NCBI RefSeq assembly: GCF_000716435.1
Contig: NZ_JNWO01000021.1
Span: 124,001-188,000, forward strand
Length of the DNA: 64,000 nucleotides
Source of the DNA: Streptomyces xylophagus
GTDB taxonomy: Bacteria > Actinomycetota > Actinomycetes > Streptomycetales > Streptomycetaceae
Direction of reading: 5' to 3'
Shown piece after piece: positions 32,670-40,502 of the stretch. The notes below the pieces were generated by a model. It was not told the origin of the DNA, did no database searches, and saw only the letters and a program-made list of their open reading frames with translations. A program made the position numbers and the translations under genes. Within the stretch, counting starts at the first letter, position 1, and the number at the start of each line of letters is the position of its first letter.

Positions 32670-34672
32670 CACATCGCCTCTCCCAACGGCAGCGTCGCCA
32701 CCACCCGCCCCTGTCCCGCCACGCACCGGCCGCCGAGTTCGGCCGCGCGCTCCTGCATCGACGTGATGCCCACGCCCGGTGTCCACGCGGTCTCCTCGTC
32801 CACCGGCGAACCGTCGTCGCACACCTCCAGGCGCAGCCCGTCGCCGATCTCGATGCGCAGGTCCACGCGGGAGGCGCGGGCGTGCCGGGCCGCGTTGGTC
32901 AGCGCCTCGATCGCGATGCGGTACGCGGCCACCTCGACGGCGGCGGGCAGCGCGGGCAGCCGCTCCGGTGCCCGGACCCGTACCTGTATCGGGGTGCCGT
33001 CCGCCCGCCAGGACAGCCGCACCGCGCGTTCCCGCAGCGCGCCCAGCAGCCCCAACTGGTCCAGATCCGGCGGCCGTAGCCCGTCCACCAGCCGCCGCAC
33101 CTCCGCGACCGCGCCCCCGACCTCGGACCGCAACTCGGTGAGCAGCTCCGCCGCCCGCTCCGGATCGAACGTCAACAGATTGCGTACGGCGTCCGCCTGG
33201 AAGGCGGCTCCGGCGAGGGTCGGGCCGAGACCGTCGTGCAGATCGCGGCGGATACGGCGCCGTTCCTCCTCGCGCGCGGCCACGATCCGCTCCCGGGAGT
33301 GCTGCAACTGCCGGGTGAGGTCGGTCGCGTGCAGTGCGGCCGCCAGCGGTACGGCGAGCAGTTCCAGGACCGCCAAGTCGGCGGTGTCGGGCTGCTGTTC
33401 GCCCGGGCGCAGGCCGATCACCAGCGCGCCGACGGTCCGGCCGTCGTAGTCCAGCGGTATGGCGTGGATGTGTTCCCCCGGCTCGCCCCAACTCCCGTCC
33501 GTCACCCCGGACTTCGACTCCACGCACACGTACGGCAGCCGCAGCGCCTCGCCCACCGCCTCGGGGACCGCGTCGACGCCGGTGCCGGCCAGCCGTTCGC
33601 CGATGCGGGAGACCGCGCGCACCGGGTCGTGCCGGTCGCCGTACAGGGCGTGGCCGACCATGCGTTGCAGGAGGCGGCGGGCGGGTTCGAAGGCGAGGGC
33701 GAGGGTGACGGTGATCAGGGCCGGGCCGAGCAGCGCCGGGTCGGGGTTGAGGAGGGCCTGGACGGAGGTGACGAGGCCGACGTAGGTGACGATCACGCCG
33801 ACCGTGAGCGCGCCGTAGAGCAGGCTGCGGGAGACGACCAGGCGGATGTCGAGGAGTTCGTGGCGGAGCACGGCGATCATGATGGCGACCGGCAGGAACA
33901 GGGTGCAGCACGAGGTGTAGACCGCCGGGAAGCCGACGATCTGCAGCGCCACGCTCAACGCCAGGGGCAGTATCCCGGCGAACAGCCACAGCAGCCGGCG
34001 GCGGTCCTGCTCGCCGCCGCGCCGGTAGCGGACGGACATGACCGCGAACACGGCGGCCAGCACCAGGCCTGCCTTGGCGGTCTCGATGTGCCGCAGGGCG
34101 GGCATCCAGCCGTCCGGCACCGGGAGGTACGACGGCTGGGCCGGTGTGCCTTTGAACAGGCCCCAGTCGTCGCGTGCCCAGAGGGCGAAGTCGAGCGGGG
34201 AGGACAGGAGTTGGGCGACCAGGGCCCAGCGCCAGCGGCGGTCGGGCAGCCGGCCGTCGGGGAACAGGAAGAACACGAGCACGAACGCCGTCGAGCTGCC
34301 GACGATCCAGGTGTGGCGGCCGATGGTGGTGAGTGCGTGCAGGACGTCCGGTGACCAGCCCCACCGCAGCCCCTGGACGGCCAGTCCGATCGACATTCCC
34401 GTGAACGCGTGGCCGAGACCGTAGCCGATCAGCAGCCACCCGATGGGGTTGCGCGGCCGGTGCAGCGCGATCACCGTGCCGCAGACCGGGTAGGCGAGAC
34501 CGACCGCCAGGTCGACGACCATGTCGTAGTGGACCAGGTCCGCGACGGAGACCTCGGCCACCGTCAACGCGACCGCCCCGACGGCCACTTGGAGTGCCGC
34601 CAGCCCCAGCAGCATGTACACCGCCGCCGTGCGTGACCGGGTGCGCCCGTCGCGGTCGTCCATGCACTCCAT
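32669..34672 (-). CDS. Membrane sensor histidine kinase (NarL-partner, HisKA_3)
   Basis: A 667-residue kinase. The N-terminal half has about nine transmembrane helices (for example AAVYMLLGLAALQVAVGAVA, STAFVLVFFLFPDGRLPDR, LLYGALTVGVIVTYVGLV), then a GAF-like segment (about residues 340-440). The phosphoacceptor is His in RRIRRDLHDGLGPTLAG and the HATPase domain has EALTNAARHARAS and GVGITSMQERAAELGG. Start ATG 34672 or 34663; the sequence between gives no decision. It is divergent from the LGFP-repeat protein, which may be a target. Signal unknown. Confidence 0.9.
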   Translation of the reverse strand: MECMDDRDGRTRSRTAAVYMLLGLAALQVAVGAVALTVAEVSVADLVHYDMVVDLAVGLAYPVCGTVIALHRPRNPIGWLLIGYGLGHAFTGMSIGLAVQGLRWGWSPDVLHALTTIGRHTWIVGSSTAFVLVFFLFPDGRLPDRRWRWALVAQLLSSPLDFALWARDDWGLFKGTPAQPSYLPVPDGWMPALRHIETAKAGLVLAAVFAVMSVRYRRGGEQDRRRLLWLFAGILPLALSVALQIVGFPAVYTSCCTLFLPVAIMIAVLRHELLDIRLVVSRSLLYGALTVGVIVTYVGLVTSVQALLNPDPALLGPALITVTLALAFEPARRLLQRMVGHALYGDRHDPVRAVSRIGERLAGTGVDAVPEAVGEALRLPYVCVESKSGVTDGSWGEPGEHIHAIPLDYDGRTVGALVIGLRPGEQQPDTADLAVLELLAVPLAAALHATDLTRQLQHSRERIVAAREEERRRIRRDLHDGLGPTLAGAAFQADAVRNLLTFDPERAAELLTELRSEVGGAVAEVRRLVDGLRPPDLDQLGLLGALRERAVRLSWRADGTPIQVRVRAPERLPALPAAVEVAAYRIAIEALTNAARHARASRVDLRIEIGDGLRLEVCDDGSPVDEETAWTPGVGITSMQERAAELGGRCVAGQGRVVATLPLGEAM

Positions 34673-34849
34673 CGTGGGGGCCCGGCGCCCGGGTGTCCTG
34701 GGAACGCTTCCCGGTCCACCCGGGAGAGGTCCCCGGCCCCGCCCGGGGGCTTCCCCTCAACTCCCGGCCGCCGTCGCCGTGATGCTCGTAGCAGCGGAAC
34801 GGCGGGCGCACCGCCGGACCGGCCGACAGGAACCAACGGGGGAAACACC

Positions 34850-35413
34850 ATGCTGTCAACGAAGCGACGCCTGACCGGCGTTGTCCTGGGCTCCCTGCTC
34901 GCGCTCGGCGGCACGGCGGCCGTGCCGGCCGCGGCGCAGACACCCGCCCGGGCCGCGTGCGGTATCTCGGTCAACGAGCCGCACATCTACCAGCGTTGGA
35001 GCGCGCTCGGCGGAGCCTCCGGCTGGCTGGGCTGCCCGACCAGTGGCACCAGGGACGTGTACCTGAACGGCGCCTACGCCGGGAAGCGCCAGTACTTCAC
35101 CTACGGCACCGCCACCTGGTCGCCGCGCCAGGGCTCGAACATGGTCGTCGCCGCGTGGGAGGACCGCGGCTACGCCTACTTCAACTGGGGTAGCACGGCC
35201 CCGTACAGCTACGACTCGTTCCTGGTCCGCTGGACGAGCGCGTCCGACCCCGGGGGCACCCAGCGGGAGTTCGGCGGCGGCACGTCCGGCCGGATCCGGG
35301 TGCTGGTGCGGAACACCGGCGCCTACGTCTTCAATGTCGAGGGCTGCGACATCGGCACCTTCGGCCACACCTGCCGCCAGGGCTGGACGCTGAAGGCGAG
35401 CACGCCCAACTGA
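34850..35413 (+). CDS. Secreted LGFP-repeat-like protein
   Basis: A 187-residue exported protein. The signal peptide (residues 1-36) has the core VVLGSLLALGGTAAVPAAA. The mature N-terminal half resembles an LGFP repeat (ISVNEPHIYQRWSALGGASG, WLGCPTSGTRDV, QYFTYGTATWSPRQG), a module seen in actinobacterial cell-envelope proteins. The C-terminal half is Trp/Tyr-rich with Cys pairs in EGCDIGTFGHTCRQ. GGGGGA lies 5 bp before the ATG. It faces the histidine kinase divergently. Confidence 0.72.
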   Translation: MLSTKRRLTGVVLGSLLALGGTAAVPAAAQTPARAACGISVNEPHIYQRWSALGGASGWLGCPTSGTRDVYLNGAYAGKRQYFTYGTATWSPRQGSNMVVAAWEDRGYAYFNWGSTAPYSYDSFLVRWTSASDPGGTQREFGGGTSGRIRVLVRNTGAYVFNVEGCDIGTFGHTCRQGWTLKASTPN

Positions 35414-35432
35414 CCATCACCTCGGGGGAAAT

Positions 35433-35466
35433 GGGGCTGGAGGGGAGTGCATGCCCCTCCAGCCCC
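35433..35466. terminator. Hairpin terminator, convergent
   Basis: A perfect 13-bp stem GGGGCTGGAGGGG / CCCCTCCAGCCCC with an 8-nt loop lies between the LGFP-repeat gene and the convergent acyl-CoA dehydrogenase. It serves both strands. Confidence 0.8.
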
Positions 35467-35475
35467 TTCGCCGCG

Positions 35476-36690
35476 CTACAGGTACTTCTTCAACTCCCGG
35501 CGGGCCAGCGACCGTTGGTGCACCTCGTCCGGGCCGTCGGCGAGCATCAGGGTGCGGGCGCTCGCGTACAGCTCGGCCAGCGGGAAGTCCTGGCTCACGC
35601 CGCCCGCGCCGTGCAGCTGGATCGCCCGGTCGAGGATGCCGACGACCGTACGAGGCGTGGCGATCTTGATGGCCTGGATCTCCGCGTGGGCACCCTTGTT
35701 GCCGACGGTGTCCATCATCCAGGCCGTCTTCAGGACCAGCAGCCGCAGTTGCTCGACGGCGACCCGCGCGTCCGCGATCCAGTTGTGGACGACGCCCTGT
35801 TGGGCCAGCGCCTTGCCGAACGCGACGCGGGACACGGCCCGTTGGCACATCAGCTCGATCGCCCGCTCGGCCATGCCGATCAGCCGCATGCAGTGGTGGA
35901 TACGGCCCGGACCGAGCCGCGCCTGGGCGATGGCGAAGCCGCCGCCCTCCTCGCCGACCAGGTTCGTCACGGGCACCCGCGCGTGGTCGAAGACGACCTC
36001 GGCGTGGCCGCCGTGCGAGTGGTCCTCGTAGCCGAAGACCTGCATCGCCCGCTTGACCGTGACGCCGGGGGTATCGCGGGGGACAAGGATCATGGACTGT
36101 TGGCGGCGGATGTCGGCGCCGTCGGGGTCGGTCTTGCCCATCACGATGAAGATCTTGCAATCGGGGTTCATCGCCCCGGAGATGTACCACTTGCGCCCGG
36201 TGATGACGTAGTCGTCGCCGTCCCGCTCGATGAGCGTGGTGATGTTGGTGGCGTCCGAGGAAGCCACCTCCGGCTCGGTCATCGCGAACGCCGAGCGGAT
36301 CTCACCGGCGAGCAGCGGCTCCAGCCACTGCTTCTTCTGCTGCTCGTCGCCGAACTGGTACAACACCTCCATGTTGCCGGTGTCCGGCGCCGCGCAGTTC
36401 AGCGCGGTGGGCGCCAAGTGCGGGGAACGGCCGGTGATTTCGGCGAGGGGCGCGTACTGGAGGTTGGTCAGCCCGCCGCCGTACTCGGCGTCCGGCAGGA
36501 AGAGGTTCCACAGGCCCTGCCTGCGGGCCTCCGCCTTCAACTCCCCGACGACGGCGGGGGTGTCCCAGGGCGAGGCGAGCTGTGCGCGCTGCTCCTCGGC
36601 GACCGTCTCGGCCGGATAGACGTACTCGTCCATGAAGGCCAGGAGCTTGGCGCGCAGTTCCTCGGTGTGTGCGTCGAACGCGAAGTCCAT
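35476..36690 (-). CDS. Acyl-CoA dehydrogenase (ACAD10/11-like partner)
   Basis: A 404-residue acyl-CoA dehydrogenase. Motifs include FAMTEPEVASSDATN (FAD/substrate), GRKWYISGAMNPDCKIFIVMGKTDP and MQVFGYEDHSHGGHAEV, with CQRAVSRVAFGKALAQQGVV and the C-terminal LHGAGGVSQDFPLAELYA. These are features of the long-chain ACAD10/ACAD11-type branch. It lies 6 bp downstream of a phosphotransferase-fold kinase gene, the same two activities that are fused in animal ACAD10/ACAD11, which act on 4-hydroxyacyl-CoAs. So a role in hydroxy-acid breakdown is likely. Confidence 0.9.
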   Translation of the reverse strand: MDFAFDAHTEELRAKLLAFMDEYVYPAETVAEEQRAQLASPWDTPAVVGELKAEARRQGLWNLFLPDAEYGGGLTNLQYAPLAEITGRSPHLAPTALNCAAPDTGNMEVLYQFGDEQQKKQWLEPLLAGEIRSAFAMTEPEVASSDATNITTLIERDGDDYVITGRKWYISGAMNPDCKIFIVMGKTDPDGADIRRQQSMILVPRDTPGVTVKRAMQVFGYEDHSHGGHAEVVFDHARVPVTNLVGEEGGGFAIAQARLGPGRIHHCMRLIGMAERAIELMCQRAVSRVAFGKALAQQGVVHNWIADARVAVEQLRLLVLKTAWMMDTVGNKGAHAEIQAIKIATPRTVVGILDRAIQLHGAGGVSQDFPLAELYASARTLMLADGPDEVHQRSLARRELKKYL

Positions 36691-36696
36691 GGTGGA

Positions 36697-37719
36697 TCAG
36701 CCTTCCTGAAGGGTGGTCAGGCCGTGCTCGATGAAGACGGGAACCAGCTCGCCGATGCGGTCGAAGCCGCGGCCGACCGTCTGGCCCAGGGTGTAGCGGT
36801 AGTGGATGCCCTCCAGGATCACGGCGAGCTTGAACCACGCGAACGCCGTGTACCAGGCGACCGACGACACATCGCGCCCCGAGCGCGCGGCGTACCGCTC
36901 GATCAGCTCGGCCGGTGCCGGGTGCCCGGGGGCCGAAGCGGTGGTGGAAATGGGGGAGTTGGGCAGCTCCAGCGGGATGCTGTACATCACCAGCAGACCC
37001 AGGTCGGTGAGCGGATCGCCGAGCGTGGACATCTCCCAGTCGAGGATGGCCTTGATCTTGTCGTCCTCGCCGATGAGCACGTTGTCGAGGCGGTAGTCGC
37101 CGTGCACGACCGCCGGTGCGGGGGAGTCGGGGAGGCGGTGGCCGAGGGCCGCGTGCAACTCCTCGACCCCAGCCAGCTCGCGGTTGCGGGAGGCGTCCAA
37201 CTGCTTGCCCCAGCGCCGGAGTTGGCGATCCAGGAAGCCTTCAGGTCGGCCGAAGTCGGCGAGGCCCACCTCGGCGGGGTCCACCGCGTGCAACTCGACC
37301 AGGGTGTCGACCAGTTCGAGCACCGCGCCCCGGGTGCGCTCCGGGCCCAGCGGGACCAGTTCGCCGGCGGTGCGGTACGGCGTGCCCTCCACGAACTCCA
37401 TGACGTAGAACGGAGCCCCGAGCACCTCGTCGTCCTCGCACAGCAACACGGGCCTCGGCACCGGCACGTTCGTCGGGTGCAGGGCGCTGATCACCCGGTG
37501 CTCGCGCTTCATGTCGTGCGCGGTGGCCAGCACATGGCCGAGCGGGGGCCGCCGTACGACCCACTTCGCGGAGCCGTCGGTGACCGCGTAGGTGAGGTTC
37601 GACCGTCCGCCCTCGATCAGCCGGCCGGACAGCGTGCCGCTCACCAGACCGGGCCGCTCACGGTCGAGCAGACCGCGCAGCCGGTCGAGATCGAGTCCGG
37701 GCGGGTGGTCGGGGCTCAT
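36697..37719 (-). CDS. APH-fold kinase, probable hydroxyacyl-CoA kinase
   Basis: A 340-residue aminoglycoside-phosphotransferase-fold protein. The nucleotide Lys is in KWVVRRPP/HDMKREHRV context, the catalytic loop is AVVHGDYRLDNVLI, and the metal-binding Asp is in AILDWEMSTLGDPLTDLG. It is closest in organisation to the kinase domain of ACAD10/ACAD11, which phosphorylates 4-hydroxyacyl-CoA before dehydration/isomerisation. Aminoglycoside resistance is unlikely. It is first in an operon with acyl-CoA dehydrogenase; a 20-bp palindrome lies 40 bp upstream. Confidence 0.82.
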   Translation of the reverse strand: MSPDHPPGLDLDRLRGLLDRERPGLVSGTLSGRLIEGGRSNLTYAVTDGSAKWVVRRPPLGHVLATAHDMKREHRVISALHPTNVPVPRPVLLCEDDEVLGAPFYVMEFVEGTPYRTAGELVPLGPERTRGAVLELVDTLVELHAVDPAEVGLADFGRPEGFLDRQLRRWGKQLDASRNRELAGVEELHAALGHRLPDSPAPAVVHGDYRLDNVLIGEDDKIKAILDWEMSTLGDPLTDLGLLVMYSIPLELPNSPISTTASAPGHPAPAELIERYAARSGRDVSSVAWYTAFAWFKLAVILEGIHYRYTLGQTVGRGFDRIGELVPVFIEHGLTTLQEG

Positions 37720-37758
37720 ACATCACTCCTACGAACGGATGAACACGTCTCGACCCAT

Positions 37759-37778
37759 CATGCCGACCGGTCGGTATG
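37759..37778. promoter_or_regulatory. TetR-type operator ahead of kinase/acyl-CoA dehydrogenase operon
   Basis: CATGCCGACCGGTCGGTATG is a 20-bp palindrome with one mismatched pair, 40 bp before the kinase start. On the minus strand its first 13 bases equal those of the site at 28785. No TetR gene is adjacent, so control from the TetR at 31308 is plausible. Confidence 0.65.
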
Positions 37779-37823
37779 TCGTCCAGTAGGGGAGCGAAAC
37801 GTGACCGGGGCCACCATAAGCCG

Positions 37824-37855
37824 ACAGCTCCCCGCGCCGGGCGACGGGGAGCTGT
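37824..37855. terminator. Hairpin terminator of the His-rich gene cluster
   Basis: A perfect 10-bp stem ACAGCTCCCC / GGGGAGCTGT with a 12-nt loop lies just beyond the stop of the His-rich protein gene (minus strand). Confidence 0.7.
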
Positions 37856-37888
37856 GCGTCAGTGGTTCCGGGCCATGGCCGGGTCGGC

Positions 37889-38185
37889 TCAGTGGTCGTC
37901 CCAGTGACCGTCGTGCAGGGCGTGCCGGTGGCCGTCGTGCACATAGTCGACGTGATCGCCGTGCAGCACGCTCGCGTGCCCGCAGTCCTGGCCGTGCTGG
38001 TGCGCGTGCTCCTGATGCGCGACATGCCCGCCCGGCTCGCACTCGTCCCAGTGGCCCCCGTGCTCGCGGTGCAGATGCCCGTCGTGCGCGTAGTCGACAT
38101 GGTCGCCGTGCGGCACGGTGGCGTGCCCGCAGTCCGGGCCGTGTGTGTGGGCGTGGGAGGAGTGCTCCAGGTGAAGGGTGGTCAT
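37889..38185 (-). CDS. His/Asp-rich small protein with internal duplication (probable metal binder)
   Basis: A 98-residue soluble protein containing about 25 percent histidine. Two tandem copies of a roughly 35-residue unit are seen: PDCGHATVPHGDHVDYAHDG and QDCGHASVLHGDHVDYVHDG, each continuing with H-x-H...H-GHW. One Cys per copy precedes GHA. Such His-rich proteins usually bind Zn, Ni or Cu; some relatives are loosely annotated as zinc transporter permeases although there is no membrane segment. I see no Zur-type box upstream. AAGGTGAG precedes ATG 38185. The gene is 100 bp downstream of two DUF202 genes on the same strand. Confidence 0.78.
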   Translation of the reverse strand: MTTLHLEHSSHAHTHGPDCGHATVPHGDHVDYAHDGHLHREHGGHWDECEPGGHVAHQEHAHQHGQDCGHASVLHGDHVDYVHDGHRHALHDGHWDDH

Positions 38186-38285
38186 CGTGCTCACCTTCGG
38201 AAGTGCGGGAGTTGACGTCGGACAGGGTGCCACGAGCACCGCCCATATCCGGTCATTCCGCCTGCGTGGCGCCGGGGTCGGTGCC

Positions 38286-38645
38286 TCAGTACACGAGCAC
38301 CGCCGCACACACCGCCACGGCCACCGTGCACAGCACCGCCGTGGTGGCGTGCCGCGGTGCCAGAGCCGGCGGCACCCCCTCGGCCGTGAGGGTGCGGATG
38401 CGGAGGTGGGCGACGGCCAGGAAACCCAGCCACAGCGCGCAGCACAGGGCACAGACGACGACACCCTGGACATGGACACCGCCGTGCAGGGAGGCCTTCA
38501 TGGCCAGGACGGCGGCGACCGTGCTCGACAGGGTCGTACGGCGCCAGGCCAGCCGGGTCCGCTCGGGTTGGAGACCCGGGTCGCGGTTCTGGGCCGGGTC
38601 CGTGGCCGCGCCTCGCTCCGCACCTCGATCCGCGCCCGGACTCAC
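38286..38645 (-). CDS. DUF202 small membrane protein
   Basis: A 119-residue protein. It starts with a polar tail (residues 1-30), then the DUF202 signature ERTRLAWRRTTLSSTVAAVLA and three hydrophobic helices ending VLCTVAVAVCAAVLVY. GTG 38645 overlaps the stop of the upstream DUF202 gene as GTGA; ATG 38654 is an alternative. Function of DUF202 (YidH-type) proteins is unknown. Confidence 0.78.
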   Translation of the reverse strand: MSPGADRGAERGAATDPAQNRDPGLQPERTRLAWRRTTLSSTVAAVLAMKASLHGGVHVQGVVVCALCCALWLGFLAVAHLRIRTLTAEGVPPALAPRHATTAVLCTVAVAVCAAVLVY

Positions 38646-39034
38646 CCCGCCCATCCCGCGATCACGACCACGACCATCGCCACGGCCACGATCGCCACGG
38701 CGATGCTGAGCAGCGCCGGGAAGCGCGACACCGGCAGGTCCTCGCCCCGCCGCATCGCCCGTTCGCAGCGCACCCAGTGGTTGACCGCGCGCAGGGAGCA
38801 CAGGACGCCCGCCGCGAGCAGCGCGAGGGCCAGGCCCGCCCGCCAGGCCCAGCGCAGATGTGGCAGGAACTGGTCCACCGCGAAACCCCCGCCGATCAGC
38901 GCGAGCGCGGTGCGCAGCCAGGCCAGGAAGGTGCGTTCGTTGGCGAGGGAGAAGCGGTAGTCGGGGGTACGGCCCTCCTCGCTGATCTCCTGGGGCGCGA
39001 ACCACAGCTGGACGTTCCGTACAAAATCGATCAC
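38642..39034 (-). CDS. DUF202 (YidH family) membrane protein
   Basis: A 130-residue protein. An amphipathic N-terminus (IDFVRNVQLWFAPQEI) precedes DYRFSLANERTFLAWLRTAL, the DUF202 hallmark, then three transmembrane helices with a cytoplasmic loop RCERAMRRGEDLPVSRFP. GTG 39034 is the start. It is coupled to the second DUF202 gene. It lies 10 bp downstream of the Nudix gene stop, so Nudix, YidH, DUF202 and His-rich genes may form one transcript. Confidence 0.82.
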   Translation of the reverse strand: MIDFVRNVQLWFAPQEISEEGRTPDYRFSLANERTFLAWLRTALALIGGGFAVDQFLPHLRWAWRAGLALALLAAGVLCSLRAVNHWVRCERAMRRGEDLPVSRFPALLSIAVAIVAVAMVVVVIAGWAG

Positions 39035-39044
39035 GGGCAGGACC

Positions 39045-39566
39045 CTATCCGGCTGTTTCTTCCCAGTACGCCTTGAGTCTGTCGTACGCCGCCAACCCGT
39101 CCGGCACCCACTCCCACTCGCCCAGCCGCCGCTCGATCTCCCCCTCGTCCAGGAAGTCGTGCCAGGCGACCTCCTCGACCTGCGGGCTGACCGGAAGCTC
39201 GCAGCGGACCTCGTACACCGCCGACCACCAGGTCTGCCCGGCACCGTCGTCGTACAGGAACTTGAAGAGGAATCCGGGGCACGGCAGACCGGAGACGCCC
39301 AGTTCCTCCTCGGCCTCGCGCAGGGCCGCGTCGTCGTAGGACTCGCCCGCGCCGACCACCCCGCCGACGAACATGTCGTAGAGGGAGGGGAAGACGAGCT
39401 TCGTGGGGGTGCGGCGGTGGACGAAGACGCGACCCCGCGCGTCACGGGCCCGGACGAAGACCGCGCGGTGGCGCAGGCCCTGCGCGTAGGCCTCGCCGCG
39501 TGGGGACTGGCCGATGACTTGGTCGTTCTCGTCGACGATGTCGAGGATTTCGTCAGCTGGGTTCAT
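39045..39566 (-). CDS. Nudix hydrolase
   Basis: A 173-residue protein. The Nudix box is complete: GGVVGAGESYDDAALREAEEELGV (quoted here as GAGESYDDAALREAEEELG) with the catalytic REAEEE. The N-terminal DEILDIVDENDQVIG resembles Nudix proteins of the isopentenyl-diphosphate isomerase/YfcD-like group. The substrate is some nucleoside diphosphate-linked compound. Start ATG 39566 (MNPADE) was preferred over 39581. Confidence 0.88.
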   Translation of the reverse strand: MNPADEILDIVDENDQVIGQSPRGEAYAQGLRHRAVFVRARDARGRVFVHRRTPTKLVFPSLYDMFVGGVVGAGESYDDAALREAEEELGVSGLPCPGFLFKFLYDDGAGQTWWSAVYEVRCELPVSPQVEEVAWHDFLDEGEIERRLGEWEWVPDGLAAYDRLKAYWEETAG

Positions 39567-39608
39567 GACCCCATCCAACATGCCCCCATCCGGACAGGGG
39601 CCCGGCGG

Positions 39609-40502
39609 TCAGCGCGGCTGGAGGTCCAGTGCCGGCTTCGGCCTCGTCGTGCCGCGCGGCATCGCGGGGTGCATGCCGAGGAGCAGGATGCCCACGACGA
39701 TCCCGGCGAGGCCCACCGCCTCCCAGGCCAGCGCGCCGGTGTCCGCGCGCAACCGGTCGCCCAGGAAGCCCACTCCGCAGATGATCCCGGCCAGCGGCTG
39801 GGCCGCGGTGAGGGCGGGCAGGGACATGCGCAGGGGAGCGGTCTCGAACGCGCTCTGCACGAGGACCAGGCCGGTCACACCGAGCGCGAGCACGCCGTAC
39901 GGCTGCCAGCCCGTGACCAGTTCGGTGAGGCCGCCCTCGGTGAAGCGCTGGCCGCTGACCCGGGTGAGCGCGTCCTGCACGCCGTAGAGAAGGCCGGCGG
40001 CCAGGGCCAGCAGGACCGGGCCCGCGCTGAGCCGGGAGCGTTTGGCGTACGTCGTGAGGAGGAGGGCCAGGCCCACCATGGCGCCGATGATCAGCCAGTG
40101 GCGGAAGGGGTCCGTGACCGCCGTACCGCTGCGCGGCTCGCCCGCGACGATGAAGGTCGTGACGCCACCCGCGAGGAGTGCGAGGCCCGCCCAGCCCTGA
40201 CGGCCCAGGGGCTGTCGGGTCTGCTTGCGGGAGAGGGCGAGGGCGAAGAGCAGGTTCGTCGCGAGGAGTGGTTCCACGAGGGAGACCTCGCCGCGGCTGA
40301 GCGCTATCGCGCCGAGCACCATGCCCGCGACCATCAGGCCGATGCCGCCGAGCCAGCGCGGCACCCTCATCAGGTCGAGGAGCAGCCGCGGCGAGAGGAA
40401 GTCGTTCAGAGGTGCCCGCTGGGCCGCGTTCTGCTGGAGCACGAACCCGAAGCCGAGGCAACAGGCCGCGCTCACGGCGAGCGTCAGAACCAGAACCGAC
40501 AC
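39609..40502 (-). CDS. DMT-family membrane transporter
   Basis: A 297-residue protein with nine to ten hydrophobic helices (LVLTLAVSAACCLGFGFVLQ, IGLMVAGMVLGAIALSRGEV, LLATNLLFALALSRKQ, IICGVGFLGDRLRAD). It resembles the DMT/EamA-like proteins found in many actinobacteria. The substrate is unknown. It is separated by 42 bp from the Nudix gene downstream, with its own promoter presumably in the 420-bp gap upstream. Confidence 0.8.
   Translation of the reverse strand: MSVLVLTLAVSAACCLGFGFVLQQNAAQRAPLNDFLSPRLLLDLMRVPRWLGGIGLMVAGMVLGAIALSRGEVSLVEPLLATNLLFALALSRKQTRQPLGRQGWAGLALLAGGVTTFIVAGEPRSGTAVTDPFRHWLIIGAMVGLALLLTTYAKRSRLSAGPVLLALAAGLLYGVQDALTRVSGQRFTEGGLTELVTGWQPYGVLALGVTGLVLVQSAFETAPLRMSLPALTAAQPLAGIICGVGFLGDRLRADTGALAWEAVGLAGIVVGILLLGMHPAMPRGTTRPKPALDLQPR

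Noticed and set aside
32670..34943. Extension of the response regulator frame far upstream through the kinase gene
   Set aside because: The extension is low-complexity Arg/Pro/Gly sequence in the shadow of the histidine kinase; the true start at 32669 overlaps the kinase stop as TGATG.
36697..37719. Aminoglycoside resistance phosphotransferase
   Set aside because: Fold motifs are shared, but the operon partner is an acyl-CoA dehydrogenase and the layout matches ACAD10/11-type enzymes.
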